Below, in pieces: positions 1 to 7,560 of a DNA stretch of 32,938 bases. The notes beneath the pieces were generated by a model that worked only from the letters and a program-made list of their open reading frames with translations, had not been told where the DNA came from and made no database searches. Within the stretch, counting starts at the first letter, position 1; every line of letters begins with the position of its first letter. The translations under genes were made by a program, and so were the position numbers. The stretch comes from Exilibacterium sp. (lineage in GTDB: Bacteria > Pseudomonadota > Gammaproteobacteria > Pseudomonadales > Cellvibrionaceae): NCBI GenBank assembly GCA_028280195.1, contig JANQMH010000096.1:1-32938 (forward strand), written 5' to 3'.

Positions 1-109
1 CCTGCTGGTGCTGAGCCTGGTCAGCCGCCGCATCGAGGCCGAAAAAGGCAGATTCAACGATTTGTTCTCAATAAGCATCCAGGCAGACAAAGGGGCAACT
101 GCGCGATGA
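1..109 (+). CDS. MotA/TolQ/ExbB-family channel protein, C-terminal end (partial)
   Basis: Only the last 35 residues are inside the window, read in the frame starting at base 2 and stopping at TGA 107-109. The tail is polar and basic (SRRIEAEKGRFNDLF), as expected for the cytoplasmic end of an ExbB/TolQ-type subunit. On its own it is too short to identify. The call rests on position: it overlaps the start of exbD by four bases (ATGA, 106-109), and ExbB-like genes normally sit directly before exbD. With ExbD and TonB it would form the inner-membrane complex that uses the proton gradient to drive outer-membrane receptors. Confidence 0.6.
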   Translation, partial: LLVLSLVSRRIEAEKGRFNDLFSISIQADKGATAR

Positions 110-510
110 GACGTTTTATCAATGTGAGCGGCAATGAGCAGGAAGCAACCGTCGATATCACTCCCATGCTCGATGTCGTTTTTATCATGCTGATCTTTTT
201 TATCGTCACGGCGACCTTTGTCAAGGAGTCCGGCATCGAGGTCGACAGACCCCAGGCCACCACTGCCGTGGTGCAGGAAAAAGCCAATATACTGATAGCC
301 ATCGACGCGCAGGACAAAGTGTGGGTCAATCGCCGCGAAGTGGATCTGCGCGCAGTGCGGCCCAATATCGAAAGACTGCATGCCGAAAACCCCAAAGGCA
401 CGGTGGTCATTCAGGCGGACCGCGATTCCCGCAACGAAATACTGGTTAAGGTCATGGACGCCTCGCGCCAGGCCGGTGTGTATGCCATCGCCATAGCGGC
501 GCAGGATTAA
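106..510 (+). CDS. exbD: ExbD/TolR-family biopolymer transport protein
   Basis: This 134-residue protein has the ExbD/TolR layout: a short cytoplasmic N-terminus, one membrane helix (about residues 20-42) and a periplasmic domain. The helix begins with the signature DITPMLDVVFIMLIFF, and D23 matches the conserved Asp of the proton path. The family pairs with ExbB to make the proton-driven motor that energises TonB. The start ATG overlaps the preceding stop codon and is preceded by AAAGGGG about 9 bases upstream. It is followed 17 bases later by tonB, so one operon is likely. Length and motifs are normal for the family. Confidence 0.93.
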   Translation: MRRFINVSGNEQEATVDITPMLDVVFIMLIFFIVTATFVKESGIEVDRPQATTAVVQEKANILIAIDAQDKVWVNRREVDLRAVRPNIERLHAENPKGTVVIQADRDSRNEILVKVMDASRQAGVYAIAIAAQD

Positions 511-527
511 TCAACAGGTATTTTCCC

Positions 528-1184
528 GTGAACATCGGCGTTCTCGAAGACAAGCACTATGCCTACCGCCTGCCGCTGGTCGCCATTGCCGGCATCGGCA
601 GCGCGCTGTTGCTGACCTGGTTCATGTATGCGCTGATTCAATCCTCCCACCCGCAGCTGGACGAAAGTGAGCGCGTGCACCTGCTGGATTTCGTCCGCGT
701 TAAAAAAACCGAGCAGTCCCCGCGGGTCGACCGCAAACCGCAGCGACCGATGCAGGCGCCAAAACCGCCGGCACCCGCCATGAAACAGGCCGACAGCAAC
801 GCCGATACCACCGCCGCACTGCACATCGAGGCGCCCGATGCGGGCCAGCTGACTGCGGGAATCGGCGGGCTGGCGATCGGCGCCGGAGAGGGCGAATACC
901 TGCCGCTGATAAAAGTGGCGCCGGTCTACCCGCCCAGGGCCGCGCACAATCGCCTGGAGGGCACTTGCGCGGTCTCCTATACCGTGACGAAGAGTGGATC
1001 GGTGCGCGATGTCAGGGTAATTGAAGGGGAGTGCGAACACCGTATTTTCGAGAGGCCGTCGGTCAAGGCCGCCGAAAAGTTCAAATACAAGCCGCGCATC
1101 ATCAATGGCGAAGCCGTTGAGGTTCACGGCGTGCTAAACCGGTTTAACTACGAGCTTATGAAAGACGATGAAGCGATTGACTAG
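528..1184 (+). CDS. tonB: TonB family energy transducer (GTG start)
   Basis: The 218-residue protein has one N-terminal membrane helix (about residues 14-38), a Pro/Lys/Arg-rich periplasmic spacer (about 60-90, KPQRPMQAPKPPAPA) and a TonB C-terminal domain from about residue 125 (VAPVYPPRAAHNRLEGTC). TonB carries energy from ExbB/ExbD to outer-membrane receptors through its C-terminal domain. The start is GTG 528, with AACAGG about 9 bases upstream; no better ATG exists before the membrane segment. Two cysteines in the C-terminal domain (GTCAVSY and EGECEH) could form a periplasmic disulfide. The gene overlaps the following TPR gene by 17 bases. This arrangement resembles TonB2-type systems, which carry a companion TPR protein. 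Confidence 0.9.
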   Translation: MNIGVLEDKHYAYRLPLVAIAGIGSALLLTWFMYALIQSSHPQLDESERVHLLDFVRVKKTEQSPRVDRKPQRPMQAPKPPAPAMKQADSNADTTAALHIEAPDAGQLTAGIGGLAIGAGEGEYLPLIKVAPVYPPRAAHNRLEGTCAVSYTVTKSGSVRDVRVIEGECEHRIFERPSVKAAEKFKYKPRIINGEAVEVHGVLNRFNYELMKDDEAID

Positions 1185-2496
1185 TCAGCGATTCTGCAAC
1201 TGTCTGCGGCGGCTGTTTCGGCTCGACAGGCGCCTGCTGGCAGCCTGCCTGCTGTCTACCTGCATCGCCGGCGCCCACGCCGACAGGCCCCAGGTGATGC
1301 GCGCCAAGGTCATCAAACAGCTGCAGGAAATTCAGACACTGTTTGAACAGGAACAATACTCGCAGGTATTGGCATCGACCGCCAAACTCAGGAGCACCGA
1401 TCTGCCGGAATATGAACTCTGGCAGGTGCTGTTTATCGAGGCCTACACCCATATCAATCTGTCCGGCCATCGACAGGCGATTGCGATCCTGCGGCAAATA
1501 CTCAGTTACGACAGTACGCCGCAGGAGCTGCGCCAGAATACCCTCAATACCCTGGTGCAGCTCTACATGGTAGAGGAAGAGCATGCATTAGCACTCGAAA
1601 CCGCCGATGCACTGATAGAAAACGCCCTGGCCCCGGAACCCAAGCATGCCATATTCAAAGGCCAGGCACTGTATTATCTGGGCCGTCACCGGCAGGCCCT
1701 GGCTGAGATTGACAGGGCGCTGGCACTGGCGCGGCAAATGGATCAGGCACCGCTGGAGCCGTGGCTGTTGCTGAAGAATGCCGCCCTGTTCGAACTGGAG
1801 CGAATCGAAGACATGGTTGAGGTCATGCGGCTGCTGCTGGCGCTCTATCCCAAGGACCGCTACATTACCAACCTCTCCGCACTCTATTCCCAGCTCGAAA
1901 TGCCGGAAAAACAACTGGCCCTGCTCGAGCCGCTTTACGAGCAGGGCGGCTTGACCCAGGCTTACCACCTCGTCAGCCTCGCCAATCTTTACATGGCGCT
2001 GGGCACGCCCTACAAGGCCGGCAAACTGCTGCAGCGGTCGCTGCAGGCGGAGCGCATAGAGGAAGACTTTGGCAACCTGGAAATGCTGGGTAAAGCCTGG
2101 CAGCTGGCGGCAGAGCACGAGCGCGCCATTGATGCTTACAATGCCGCCGCCGACTTCGGCGAAGACGGCGACATTCTGGTCCGGGTGGCCTATCTGCATA
2201 TCGCCAGGGGAGACTGGCAACTTGCGGAAAGCGCACTGGATCGGGCTTTTGAAAAGGGAGAACTGAGCGAGCCCGGCAATGCCTATATTCTGCAGGGAAT
2301 GGCGCGCTTCAACCAGAAAAATTTACCGACCGCACGCCGTTCTTTCATTCAGGCTGCGAAGTTCTCACCGGCGCAAATGCATGCGCAGCAGTGGCTTCAG
2401 TACGTCGACAACGAATCCAGAAGCCGCCGCAGTCTGGAAGAAGCGATACTGCAGCACGCGTGCCCCCGGCAGCCCGGCGGCACCGTGGAGTGCTAG
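1168..2496 (+). CDS. Periplasmic TPR-repeat protein of the TonB cluster
   Basis: A 442-residue protein with an N-terminal signal-like segment (LLAACLLSTCIAGAHA, about residues 20-38) followed by helical TPR-type repeats over most of its length, for example around ALYYLGRHRQALAEIDRALA and LANLYMALGTPYKAGKLL. TPR proteins are scaffolds rather than enzymes. In TonB2-type clusters a TPR partner encoded next to tonB is known to be needed for full transport in some species (TtpC and similar proteins; the families differ in detail). The start ATG lies inside the end of tonB, so translation is probably coupled. Its stop is 11 bases from the stop of the convergent VIT-like gene, leaving no room for a conventional terminator. 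Confidence 0.85.
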   Translation: MKRLTSQRFCNCLRRLFRLDRRLLAACLLSTCIAGAHADRPQVMRAKVIKQLQEIQTLFEQEQYSQVLASTAKLRSTDLPEYELWQVLFIEAYTHINLSGHRQAIAILRQILSYDSTPQELRQNTLNTLVQLYMVEEEHALALETADALIENALAPEPKHAIFKGQALYYLGRHRQALAEIDRALALARQMDQAPLEPWLLLKNAALFELERIEDMVEVMRLLLALYPKDRYITNLSALYSQLEMPEKQLALLEPLYEQGGLTQAYHLVSLANLYMALGTPYKAGKLLQRSLQAERIEEDFGNLEMLGKAWQLAAEHERAIDAYNAAADFGEDGDILVRVAYLHIARGDWQLAESALDRAFEKGELSEPGNAYILQGMARFNQKNLPTARRSFIQAAKFSPAQMHAQQWLQYVDNESRSRRSLEEAILQHACPRQPGGTVEC

Positions 2497-2507
2497 GGGT
2501 GCCGGCC

Positions 2508-3092
2508 CTAGCTATCCGCCAAAAGGTAAATGAGCCCGGTGGTCAGCAGTGCCAGCGCCAGCGTGCGAACGCCACTGCGCAGCCAGGAAATACCGGCGAC
2601 GCGGCCGAGATAGACGCCGAGTAAAAACACCAGCATCAGCGCCACAACGATGGCGTTTAACAGCGGCGCCAGCGGCAGAACCAGACCCGCATCGGCCAGC
2701 CACAGCGGTGTCAGTATCAGCAGCGAGATGACCAGCGGCGCCGAGCCGTTGACCAGCGCTATCAGCACCGGTACCCAGCGCACCGCTTTGCCGTGGGCGC
2801 TGTCCTGTAAATCGGTAATCATGGCCGCTTCGAGCTGCTTTAAGGCCCGCAGCCGTTCGGCGGTTTCGCTGACATAGGCGCTGCTGACGCCGCTGACGGC
2901 GAGGGCGATGGCGGCGCCGAGACAGACATTGATGACCACGCCCAGCTCAGTGCTGCCGCTGACCAGAAAACCGGTGATGAGGCCCAGCATGGTCAGCGCG
3001 CCGTCAAAACCGTTGACCACGAAGTAGCGCCTGAGAATCCCCTGCGAGCGGGTGATACGCAGCAAAAAAACCGGCAGCTGCAGGGGCTTCAC
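2508..3092 (-). CDS. VIT1/CCC1-type integral membrane protein (GTG start)
   Basis: This 194-residue protein has about five membrane segments. Near its N-terminus is NGFDGALTMLGLITGF, the signature of the VIT1/CCC1 family, whose eukaryotic members move iron and manganese into vacuoles. The bacterial and archaeal short members are mostly uncharacterised. A charged cytoplasmic loop after the second helix (SETAERLRALKQLEAAM) also fits the family. The start is a GTG overlapping the stop of the upstream DUF211 gene (GTGA, 3089-3092), so the two are probably translated together. Metal transport is inferred from the family; the substrate cannot be read from the sequence. Confidence 0.8.
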   Translation of the reverse strand: MKPLQLPVFLLRITRSQGILRRYFVVNGFDGALTMLGLITGFLVSGSTELGVVINVCLGAAIALAVSGVSSAYVSETAERLRALKQLEAAMITDLQDSAHGKAVRWVPVLIALVNGSAPLVISLLILTPLWLADAGLVLPLAPLLNAIVVALMLVFLLGVYLGRVAGISWLRSGVRTLALALLTTGLIYLLADS

Positions 3093-3388
3093 GTGCCGCT
3101 ACCGCCGGCTCCGCCCTGCGCCTGCCCGGCGCTGCTGCCGCGCACATCCACCGCATCGATACTGTGCAGGGCGCCGCCCATGGCCTTAATGGCAGCCTGT
3201 ACCGCATCGAAGTCGACGGCCTGACCCGACACTTCGATCTGTATCGTCTCGGTTTTCTCGTCCATTTCATTCACGGTCAGGCGGACCCGATAATCCTCGC
3301 CGATGGCGGCAATGGCGCGGGCCAGTTCAAGACAGCTGGGGTGATGGGGTTTGAGTACGTCGAGCAGAATACGTGTTACGCAAGTCAT
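3089..3388 (-). CDS. DUF211-family protein
   Basis: A 99-residue protein with the DUF211 fold pattern: an N-terminal strand (CVTRILLDVLKPHHPS), a central segment (YRVRLTVNEMDEKTETIQIEVSG) and a final strand leading to IHSIDAVDVRG-like sequence, here LHSIDAVDVRGSS. DUF211 proteins are small, ferredoxin-like alpha/beta domains of unknown role. They are often encoded beside short VIT/CCC1-type membrane proteins, as here, which suggests a soluble partner or regulator of that transporter. GGAG lies about 9 bases before the ATG at 3388. The Gly/Ala/Ser-rich tail (about 88-99) looks unstructured. Confidence 0.8.
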   Translation of the reverse strand: MTCVTRILLDVLKPHHPSCLELARAIAAIGEDYRVRLTVNEMDEKTETIQIEVSGQAVDFDAVQAAIKAMGGALHSIDAVDVRGSSAGQAQGGAGGSGT

Positions 3389-3469
3389 GATATGCCGGCT
3401 CCAGATCTGTTTTCGAATTCACTCAACGCGGGCAGCTGCACGGCGCTCGCCGGACACGCTGGCAACGGG

Positions 3470-3919
3470 TCAGGAGTCGCCGCGCTTCGGCGGCACGATC
3501 ATCGGCGCCCGCCCGGCGCGGGCGCGAATCCAGTTTATGCTTTTCAATACATGCCGCTCCCGCAGCATCCGCTGTTCCAGGCGCCGCTTGCCGGGAAACT
3601 CGATCAGGCTGAGGCCCACCAGCATGGTCAACAGCCCCTGCCCCGGTGTCAGCAGCAAAACGATACCGGCAAGCAGCAATACCAGCCCCGCGATACTCTT
3701 GAGCGCCTTGAAAACAATGCGCAGCAGCGGATGCCGCCAGCGCCAGCTGCTGTCCGGCGGCTTATCGGCGACAAAGTAGTCCGGGCTCATTTTGATGATA
3801 GCCACCACCAGCACGGCAAGGGAAACCACCGCCAGCAACACGGAGGCCAGTACCACCTTGACTGCGAGATAGGGGTGTGAGTTGAACCAGTCGAGCGCGG
3901 CTGTAAATAAATCCAGCAT
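3470..3919 (-). CDS. Small inner-membrane protein, PGPGW-like
   Basis: A 149-residue protein with two membrane helices (about residues 18-42 and 74-102). The second is followed by TPGQGLLTMLVGLSLIEFPG, which resembles the PGPGW signature of a family of small membrane proteins of unknown function, although the central motif is PGQG rather than PGPGW. The C-terminal third is basic and probably cytoplasmic (RRLEQRMLRERHVLKSIN). It is transcribed in the same direction as the VIT-like pair but separated from it by about 80 bases. No function can be proposed from the sequence. Confidence 0.7.
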   Translation of the reverse strand: MLDLFTAALDWFNSHPYLAVKVVLASVLLAVVSLAVLVVAIIKMSPDYFVADKPPDSSWRWRHPLLRIVFKALKSIAGLVLLLAGIVLLLTPGQGLLTMLVGLSLIEFPGKRRLEQRMLRERHVLKSINWIRARAGRAPMIVPPKRGDS

Positions 3920-3974
3920 GGGTTCTCACGGGCAATAATACCTGACTTCACTACCTGTTTTACCGGCACCTGTA

Positions 3975-4457
3975 TCAACAGCCAGCGTTTAGCGGATTGA
4001 TATCGAGCCTGGTAGTGAGATGGGTATCGGCCTTCAGGGAGTTGGTAATCAGGCAGCCCTGCTCGGCTTTTTGTAACAGCCGGGCGGCTCTCTGTTGTTC
4101 CCGCTCCCTGCCGGCGGCGCTCATATCAGACTGGTCTCTATCCACACACAGTATTGCGCTTAGCGCAAAGTGTGTAAACCGGGTCGTGCCTTCGCTGCGA
4201 TCGAGCACACCTTCGACCTCACAGCGCAGTGACGACCAGGCGAAATCAGAGGCCCTGGCAATGGCCTGGAAGCTCAGTACGAAGCAGTCCGCCACGGCGG
4301 CAACCAGCAGTGTTTCCGGGGACCAGAGGTCGCCGGGGCCGCCAAATTCGGCCGGCGCAGCCGAGTTCAGCGGGGGTAGTTTTTCGCTTGTCAGGCTGAC
4401 GCCGGCAGCTGCCGCCAGACTTGCCTGAACCCGGTATTTGTGGGGATAAGCCTGCAT
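3975..4457 (-). CDS. OsmC/Ohr-family protein
   Basis: The 160-residue protein shows the OsmC/Ohr layout. The first conserved cysteine lies in the central helix (LLVAAVADCFVLSFQAIA) and the second in the C-terminal half (EQGCLITNSL). In characterised members these two cysteines reduce organic hydroperoxides. The N-terminal GPGDLWSPETLL segment is also typical. Residues after the second cysteine are as expected, so the protein is probably active. AAAGG lies about 10 bases before the chosen ATG. Four copies of a 17-bp repeat lie immediately upstream and may affect its promoter. The physiological substrate and regulator are not visible. Confidence 0.85.
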   Translation of the reverse strand: MQAYPHKYRVQASLAAAAGVSLTSEKLPPLNSAAPAEFGGPGDLWSPETLLVAAVADCFVLSFQAIARASDFAWSSLRCEVEGVLDRSEGTTRFTHFALSAILCVDRDQSDMSAAGREREQQRAARLLQKAEQGCLITNSLKADTHLTTRLDINPLNAGC

Positions 4458-4475
4458 TTTGCATTGACCTTTATC

Positions 4476-4543
4476 AACAGCAACTCTCTGTGAACAGCAA
4501 CTCTCTGTGAACAGTAACTCTCTATTAACAGTAACTCTCCTTC
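4476..4543. repeat. 17-bp tandem repeat, about 3.8 copies
   Basis: Two identical copies of aacagcaactctctgtg (4476-4492 and 4493-4509) are followed by a diverged copy, aacagtaactctctatt (4510-4526), and a partial fourth (4527-4540, aacagtaactctcc). Copies are head to tail without spacers, so this is not a CRISPR. The array lies 19 bases upstream of the osmC-like start codon and about 190 bases downstream of the ParA-like gene's stop. It may be a slippage-derived minisatellite or a protein-binding array. The remaining sequence to 4734 is AT-rich around 4630-4690 and shows no gene. Confidence 0.9.
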
Positions 4544-4734
4544 ACCCACTGCTGGTACCCGCTGGTGAGGATCAGGAGACTATGGTAGTGATACCGGCTG
4601 CGACCACCTTGATCTGCATCAGCTATTCAATCCTACACTCGATTTATTGAACCATATAAAAACTTTTAAAAAATCAATAGCTTGTATCTTCGGGGGCGAT
4701 AGGCGGCCAGTTTTCCCGGAGGCTGTCAAAGACC

Positions 4735-5754
4735 TCACAGCGAAATTCCCATTGGTTGGGCTATTTTTATCGCCAGCGACTTGAAATCCTGCCTGGCACC
4801 GCGCACCGCATTGGCATGGCTGCCGATGGCACCATCGGCGGGTGTCAGGTTAAAGATGGGTTTACGGTGCTCCTGTCCCATTGGAATGAGGCTGCGGTAG
4901 TGCTTGATCGTGGCCAGGCAGTGAGAATCATCGGCTGGCTTGACAGTGACATCGCCGTCTTGGTGCAAAATTTCACTGCGATAAACCCCGGGGATGCGAT
5001 TAACCCACTTATCATAAACCTTGACAGGACGGTCGAGACGGACACTATGCTGTTGGCAGAGGTAACCAATCGGTTGCATTTTTCCCCGTGGCAGCTGGAA
5101 ACCGGGAAAGTCTTCAAACTCCCTACTGCTATTCCAGTTATCCAGCCTTTTTTGCCAAAGACTGTGCCAGCTTTTTAAGGTAGGCCCCAAATTTTTAAGC
5201 CCTTGCAAAGAAAAAAGATCCGCACCTAAGGGAATGATGAAATAGTCGGTGGCAATCAGCGCCGAGCGGTTTATTGCACCCAAATTAGGCCCGACATCAA
5301 CGAGAACGATATCGGCCTGTGTTTTTCTGGAGGCCATCTGCATCACTTGCCAGAACGAACTCAGTATCCGCACGGGCCGATATAGATTAGTATCCGCCAT
5401 ACTGTTTGGCCATTCAGCCGAGAGTACGTCTTCAAAGCCGGATAGCGCTACGTCACCTGGCAGCAGGTAGAGGTCGGTGGCAATACTCTGTAACAGAGGC
5501 TCATCTATATCACCAACACCTGTGAGGGGTCTGACACATTGGTAAATTGTCGCGCCCTTTTGTTTAGAGTCCCATATCTCTTCTATGCTATCTTCATCCA
5601 GAAATGCAGCGGTCAGATTGGCCTGCGGGTCGATATCGACAACAACCACTCGCTTGCGCAAACTGGCAAACATCCAGGCAAGATGATAAATAAGCGAAGT
5701 TTTTCCTACCCCACCTTTATTATTGAAAAACGTCAGCACCGGTGCTGCAGTCAT
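4735..5754 (-). CDS. ParA-like ATPase of a three-gene accessory module
   Basis: This 339-residue protein begins with a deviant Walker A motif (NNKGGVGKTSLIYHL, about residues 11-25), followed by VVVVDIDPQANLT (Walker A') and a later ADIVLVDVGPNLGAINRSA (Walker B region). These place it in the ParA/MinD/Soj ATPase superfamily, which dimerises on ATP and moves on DNA or membranes. The C-terminal third (from about residue 190) is longer than in minimal ParA proteins and unfamiliar. There is no adjacent ParB-like gene, so partition is not supported. Its start overlaps the stop of the upstream AlbA_2 gene by four bases. The gene is clearly less GC-rich than its neighbours, suggesting acquisition by transfer. 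Confidence 0.88.
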   Translation of the reverse strand: MTAAPVLTFFNNKGGVGKTSLIYHLAWMFASLRKRVVVVDIDPQANLTAAFLDEDSIEEIWDSKQKGATIYQCVRPLTGVGDIDEPLLQSIATDLYLLPGDVALSGFEDVLSAEWPNSMADTNLYRPVRILSSFWQVMQMASRKTQADIVLVDVGPNLGAINRSALIATDYFIIPLGADLFSLQGLKNLGPTLKSWHSLWQKRLDNWNSSREFEDFPGFQLPRGKMQPIGYLCQQHSVRLDRPVKVYDKWVNRIPGVYRSEILHQDGDVTVKPADDSHCLATIKHYRSLIPMGQEHRKPIFNLTPADGAIGSHANAVRGARQDFKSLAIKIAQPMGISL

Positions 5755-6968
5755 ACATTCCCCCTCAGTATGCAGGCAACAGCACTTTGACTGACATCAA
5801 ACTCCGGCTCAGGATTGCCGTTCTTTCTCATCTCACTTCTGGCCGTGGCAATTCCTCTTCCAAAGGCCTGTATAAAACCGAATGTTTTTAGTACAGCCCC
5901 AACGTTAGGGTTTCTATAATCAGTAATCCCGGGATTACCGAAGTTTTCGCGAGTCACATTACCATAGGGGCCGCCTGGGCTATTGATCTCGATACGGTCG
6001 TTAAACCAATAGACTCTCACCGGCGCATTAGTCCTTTCATAGCTGCGATGCAGTACCGCGTTATAGAGTATTTGTTGTAGGGCTGGCGCAGGATATGGCA
6101 CTCCCATCCGATGTGTTGCCGCCGAGGAAATATCAACACTTGTACGGTTATGAGATCTTAACTTTTCTTCCGTGCGGCGCAGCATTTGAACCAGTGCCCC
6201 CCCAACTGACTCCTCGTCGAGCACTGGATTTTCCAGCTCAGTGCCGTCAATTCGCAGAAATTGAACATAGGCCCCCGGCAGAAAATCCTGAGGGTTCTGA
6301 CCAATGGCCAACAAGCCGAGTAAAGTAGGTGTTGTATCATCAGGCGAAACAATCATTTTACATGATGCAAGGCGTTCCTCGTAAGTTCGCCCATTGGTCT
6401 CCAATACATCAGCAGCGAATGCGGCCGGAAGGTACTCATTCTCAAAGATAACCTTAGATAGATCCGAGATTTGGGCTGACGGCACCGGATAAATGTCAAA
6501 AGGGAGGTTTTTGTACCTTCTTTTTTCGATGAGAACCCGCTCTTCTTGTTCATTTGCAATCGCCCGGCGCGGCCCGGTGCGAATCCACATACGCCCGTCG
6601 TACTTCACTGGCGGCATATCTGAAGGCATAACAGTAACGACTGCCATTTCGGCTTTCTTGAGAATGCGTTTTTCCACCGAAAGTACTGGCAGCGGAAGAA
6701 TATTGCCATCCGTTTTCATATCGGCCAGTGAGAGTAACAGTTGATCAGTTATTTCTAGTTCGCTGGGTTGCCCATCGTCGTTTGCTCCAATGAACAACAC
6801 GCCCGGCTCGTTATGGTTTGGTAGATCATTGGCAAATGCACATATCGCCTGGCGTGCTCTAGTCGAAACGCTGCCACCGAAGGTACTCTTTCGTTCGACT
6901 CGATCTGATTCGATATCATCCAGGAGAGCTTCCAGTTCCCGATCGGAAAGCCTTCGCATTTCAATCAC
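5751..6968 (-). CDS. AlbA_2 (Schlafen-type) and GHKL-type ATP-binding protein
   Basis: The 405-residue protein opens with an AlbA_2/Schlafen-type putative nucleic-acid-binding domain (about residues 8-135; ERKSTFGG, ICAFANDLPN, GVLFIGANDDG). Its C-terminal part (about 295-400) resembles the HATPase_c_4 domain: an N-box-like helix (QQILYNAVLHRSY), RIEINSPGGPYG, and FGRGIATARSEMRK. This domain pair is common in bacterial putative transcriptional regulators and in several defence islands, but members have varied or unknown roles. It lies between the excisionase-like gene (10 bases upstream) and the ParA-like gene (4-base overlap), so co-translation and a shared function are likely. Base composition is lower in GC than flanking genes. 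Confidence 0.85.
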   Translation of the reverse strand: MIEMRRLSDRELEALLDDIESDRVERKSTFGGSVSTRARQAICAFANDLPNHNEPGVLFIGANDDGQPSELEITDQLLLSLADMKTDGNILPLPVLSVEKRILKKAEMAVVTVMPSDMPPVKYDGRMWIRTGPRRAIANEQEERVLIEKRRYKNLPFDIYPVPSAQISDLSKVIFENEYLPAAFAADVLETNGRTYEERLASCKMIVSPDDTTPTLLGLLAIGQNPQDFLPGAYVQFLRIDGTELENPVLDEESVGGALVQMLRRTEEKLRSHNRTSVDISSAATHRMGVPYPAPALQQILYNAVLHRSYERTNAPVRVYWFNDRIEINSPGGPYGNVTRENFGNPGITDYRNPNVGAVLKTFGFIQAFGRGIATARSEMRKNGNPEPEFDVSQSAVACILRGNV

Positions 6969-6978
6969 CTACCACCCG

Positions 6979-7176
6979 TTACTTAGTCTTTGTCTTTTTA
7001 CTCTCCGCTGCTCCACCGGAGCGGACCCACTTATCGAGTTCATCCTGTTTGAACATCCAGCGGCGGCCAACGCGGTGGCCGGGCATAGAGCGCTGCTCAA
7101 TCCACCTGTAGACCGTTTCGTTACTGACATTCAAGTATTTGCAGATATCATCGACCGTCAACCATCTTTCGTCCAT
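6979..7176 (-). CDS. Excisionase/MerR-type small DNA-binding protein
   Basis: A 65-residue protein made almost entirely of an excisionase-type winged helix: WLTVDDICKYLNVSNETVYR (helix-turn-helix), then RSMPGHRVGRRWMFKQDELD (wing and second helix). The tail is Lys-rich (SKKTKTK). I chose ATG 7176 because AAAGG lies about 8 bases upstream; an in-frame start at 7221 would add 15 residues of non-conserved sequence. No integrase is nearby, so a role in excision is not supported. As first gene of the three-gene module it is more likely to be its transcriptional regulator or DNA-targeting part. Confidence 0.85.
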   Translation of the reverse strand: MDERWLTVDDICKYLNVSNETVYRWIEQRSMPGHRVGRRWMFKQDELDKWVRSGGAAESKKTKTK

Positions 7177-7560
7177 AGTTGTCGCCTTTTGTTCTTCACG
7201 ATTTCTACAGAAATTCACCACCTGGGGTAGCCGAACTCGGTACGGTATCGTCGCATGAGCCAGTAACCTACGTTGATGTTATACCAAAATCAAGCGTTTT
7301 GGGACGAATAGTAACGATTAAAGACGGTTTGAGCGATGACTATACCGCCAATAATCGATACACCCAATGAGTCAAGGCGAGTCATATCACTGCCATAGGC
7401 CACCGCCAGTCAATCTCTAATGCAGTATCAAACAAGACAGTGCCCGCCCGCCTCCATAAGATGAAAACGCTCAGCCTGCCACTTTTGAACCACTGCCGCG
7501 CCGGTTTACCGCGGGCCTGGCAAACGGGTTATTATTGGCCATTGCAACCAGAAGTTGACT
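7177..7560. other. Intergenic region between divergent transcription units
   Basis: This 384-base stretch separates the minus-strand accessory module from the plus-strand ketopantoate-reductase-like operon and should hold promoters for both. I see no convincing gene, tRNA or mobile-element end. The only clear structure is the inverted repeat at 7284-7302. No confident -35/-10 pair could be assigned in either direction. Confidence 0.6.
7284..7302. promoter_or_regulatory. Inverted repeat CCAAAA-N7-TTTTGG
   Basis: A 6-bp perfect inverted repeat with a 7-base spacer, about 110 bases upstream of the excisionase-like start codon. Its size fits a binding site for a dimeric regulator, possibly the small DNA-binding protein itself. 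It is short enough to occur by chance. Confidence 0.3.

Noticed and set aside
4476-4543. CRISPR array
   Set aside because: Repeats are adjacent with no spacers and there are no cas genes.
4735-7176. Plasmid partition locus or prophage fragment
   Set aside because: A ParA-like ATPase and an excisionase-like protein are present, but there is no ParB, replication protein, integrase, tRNA attachment site or phage structural gene.
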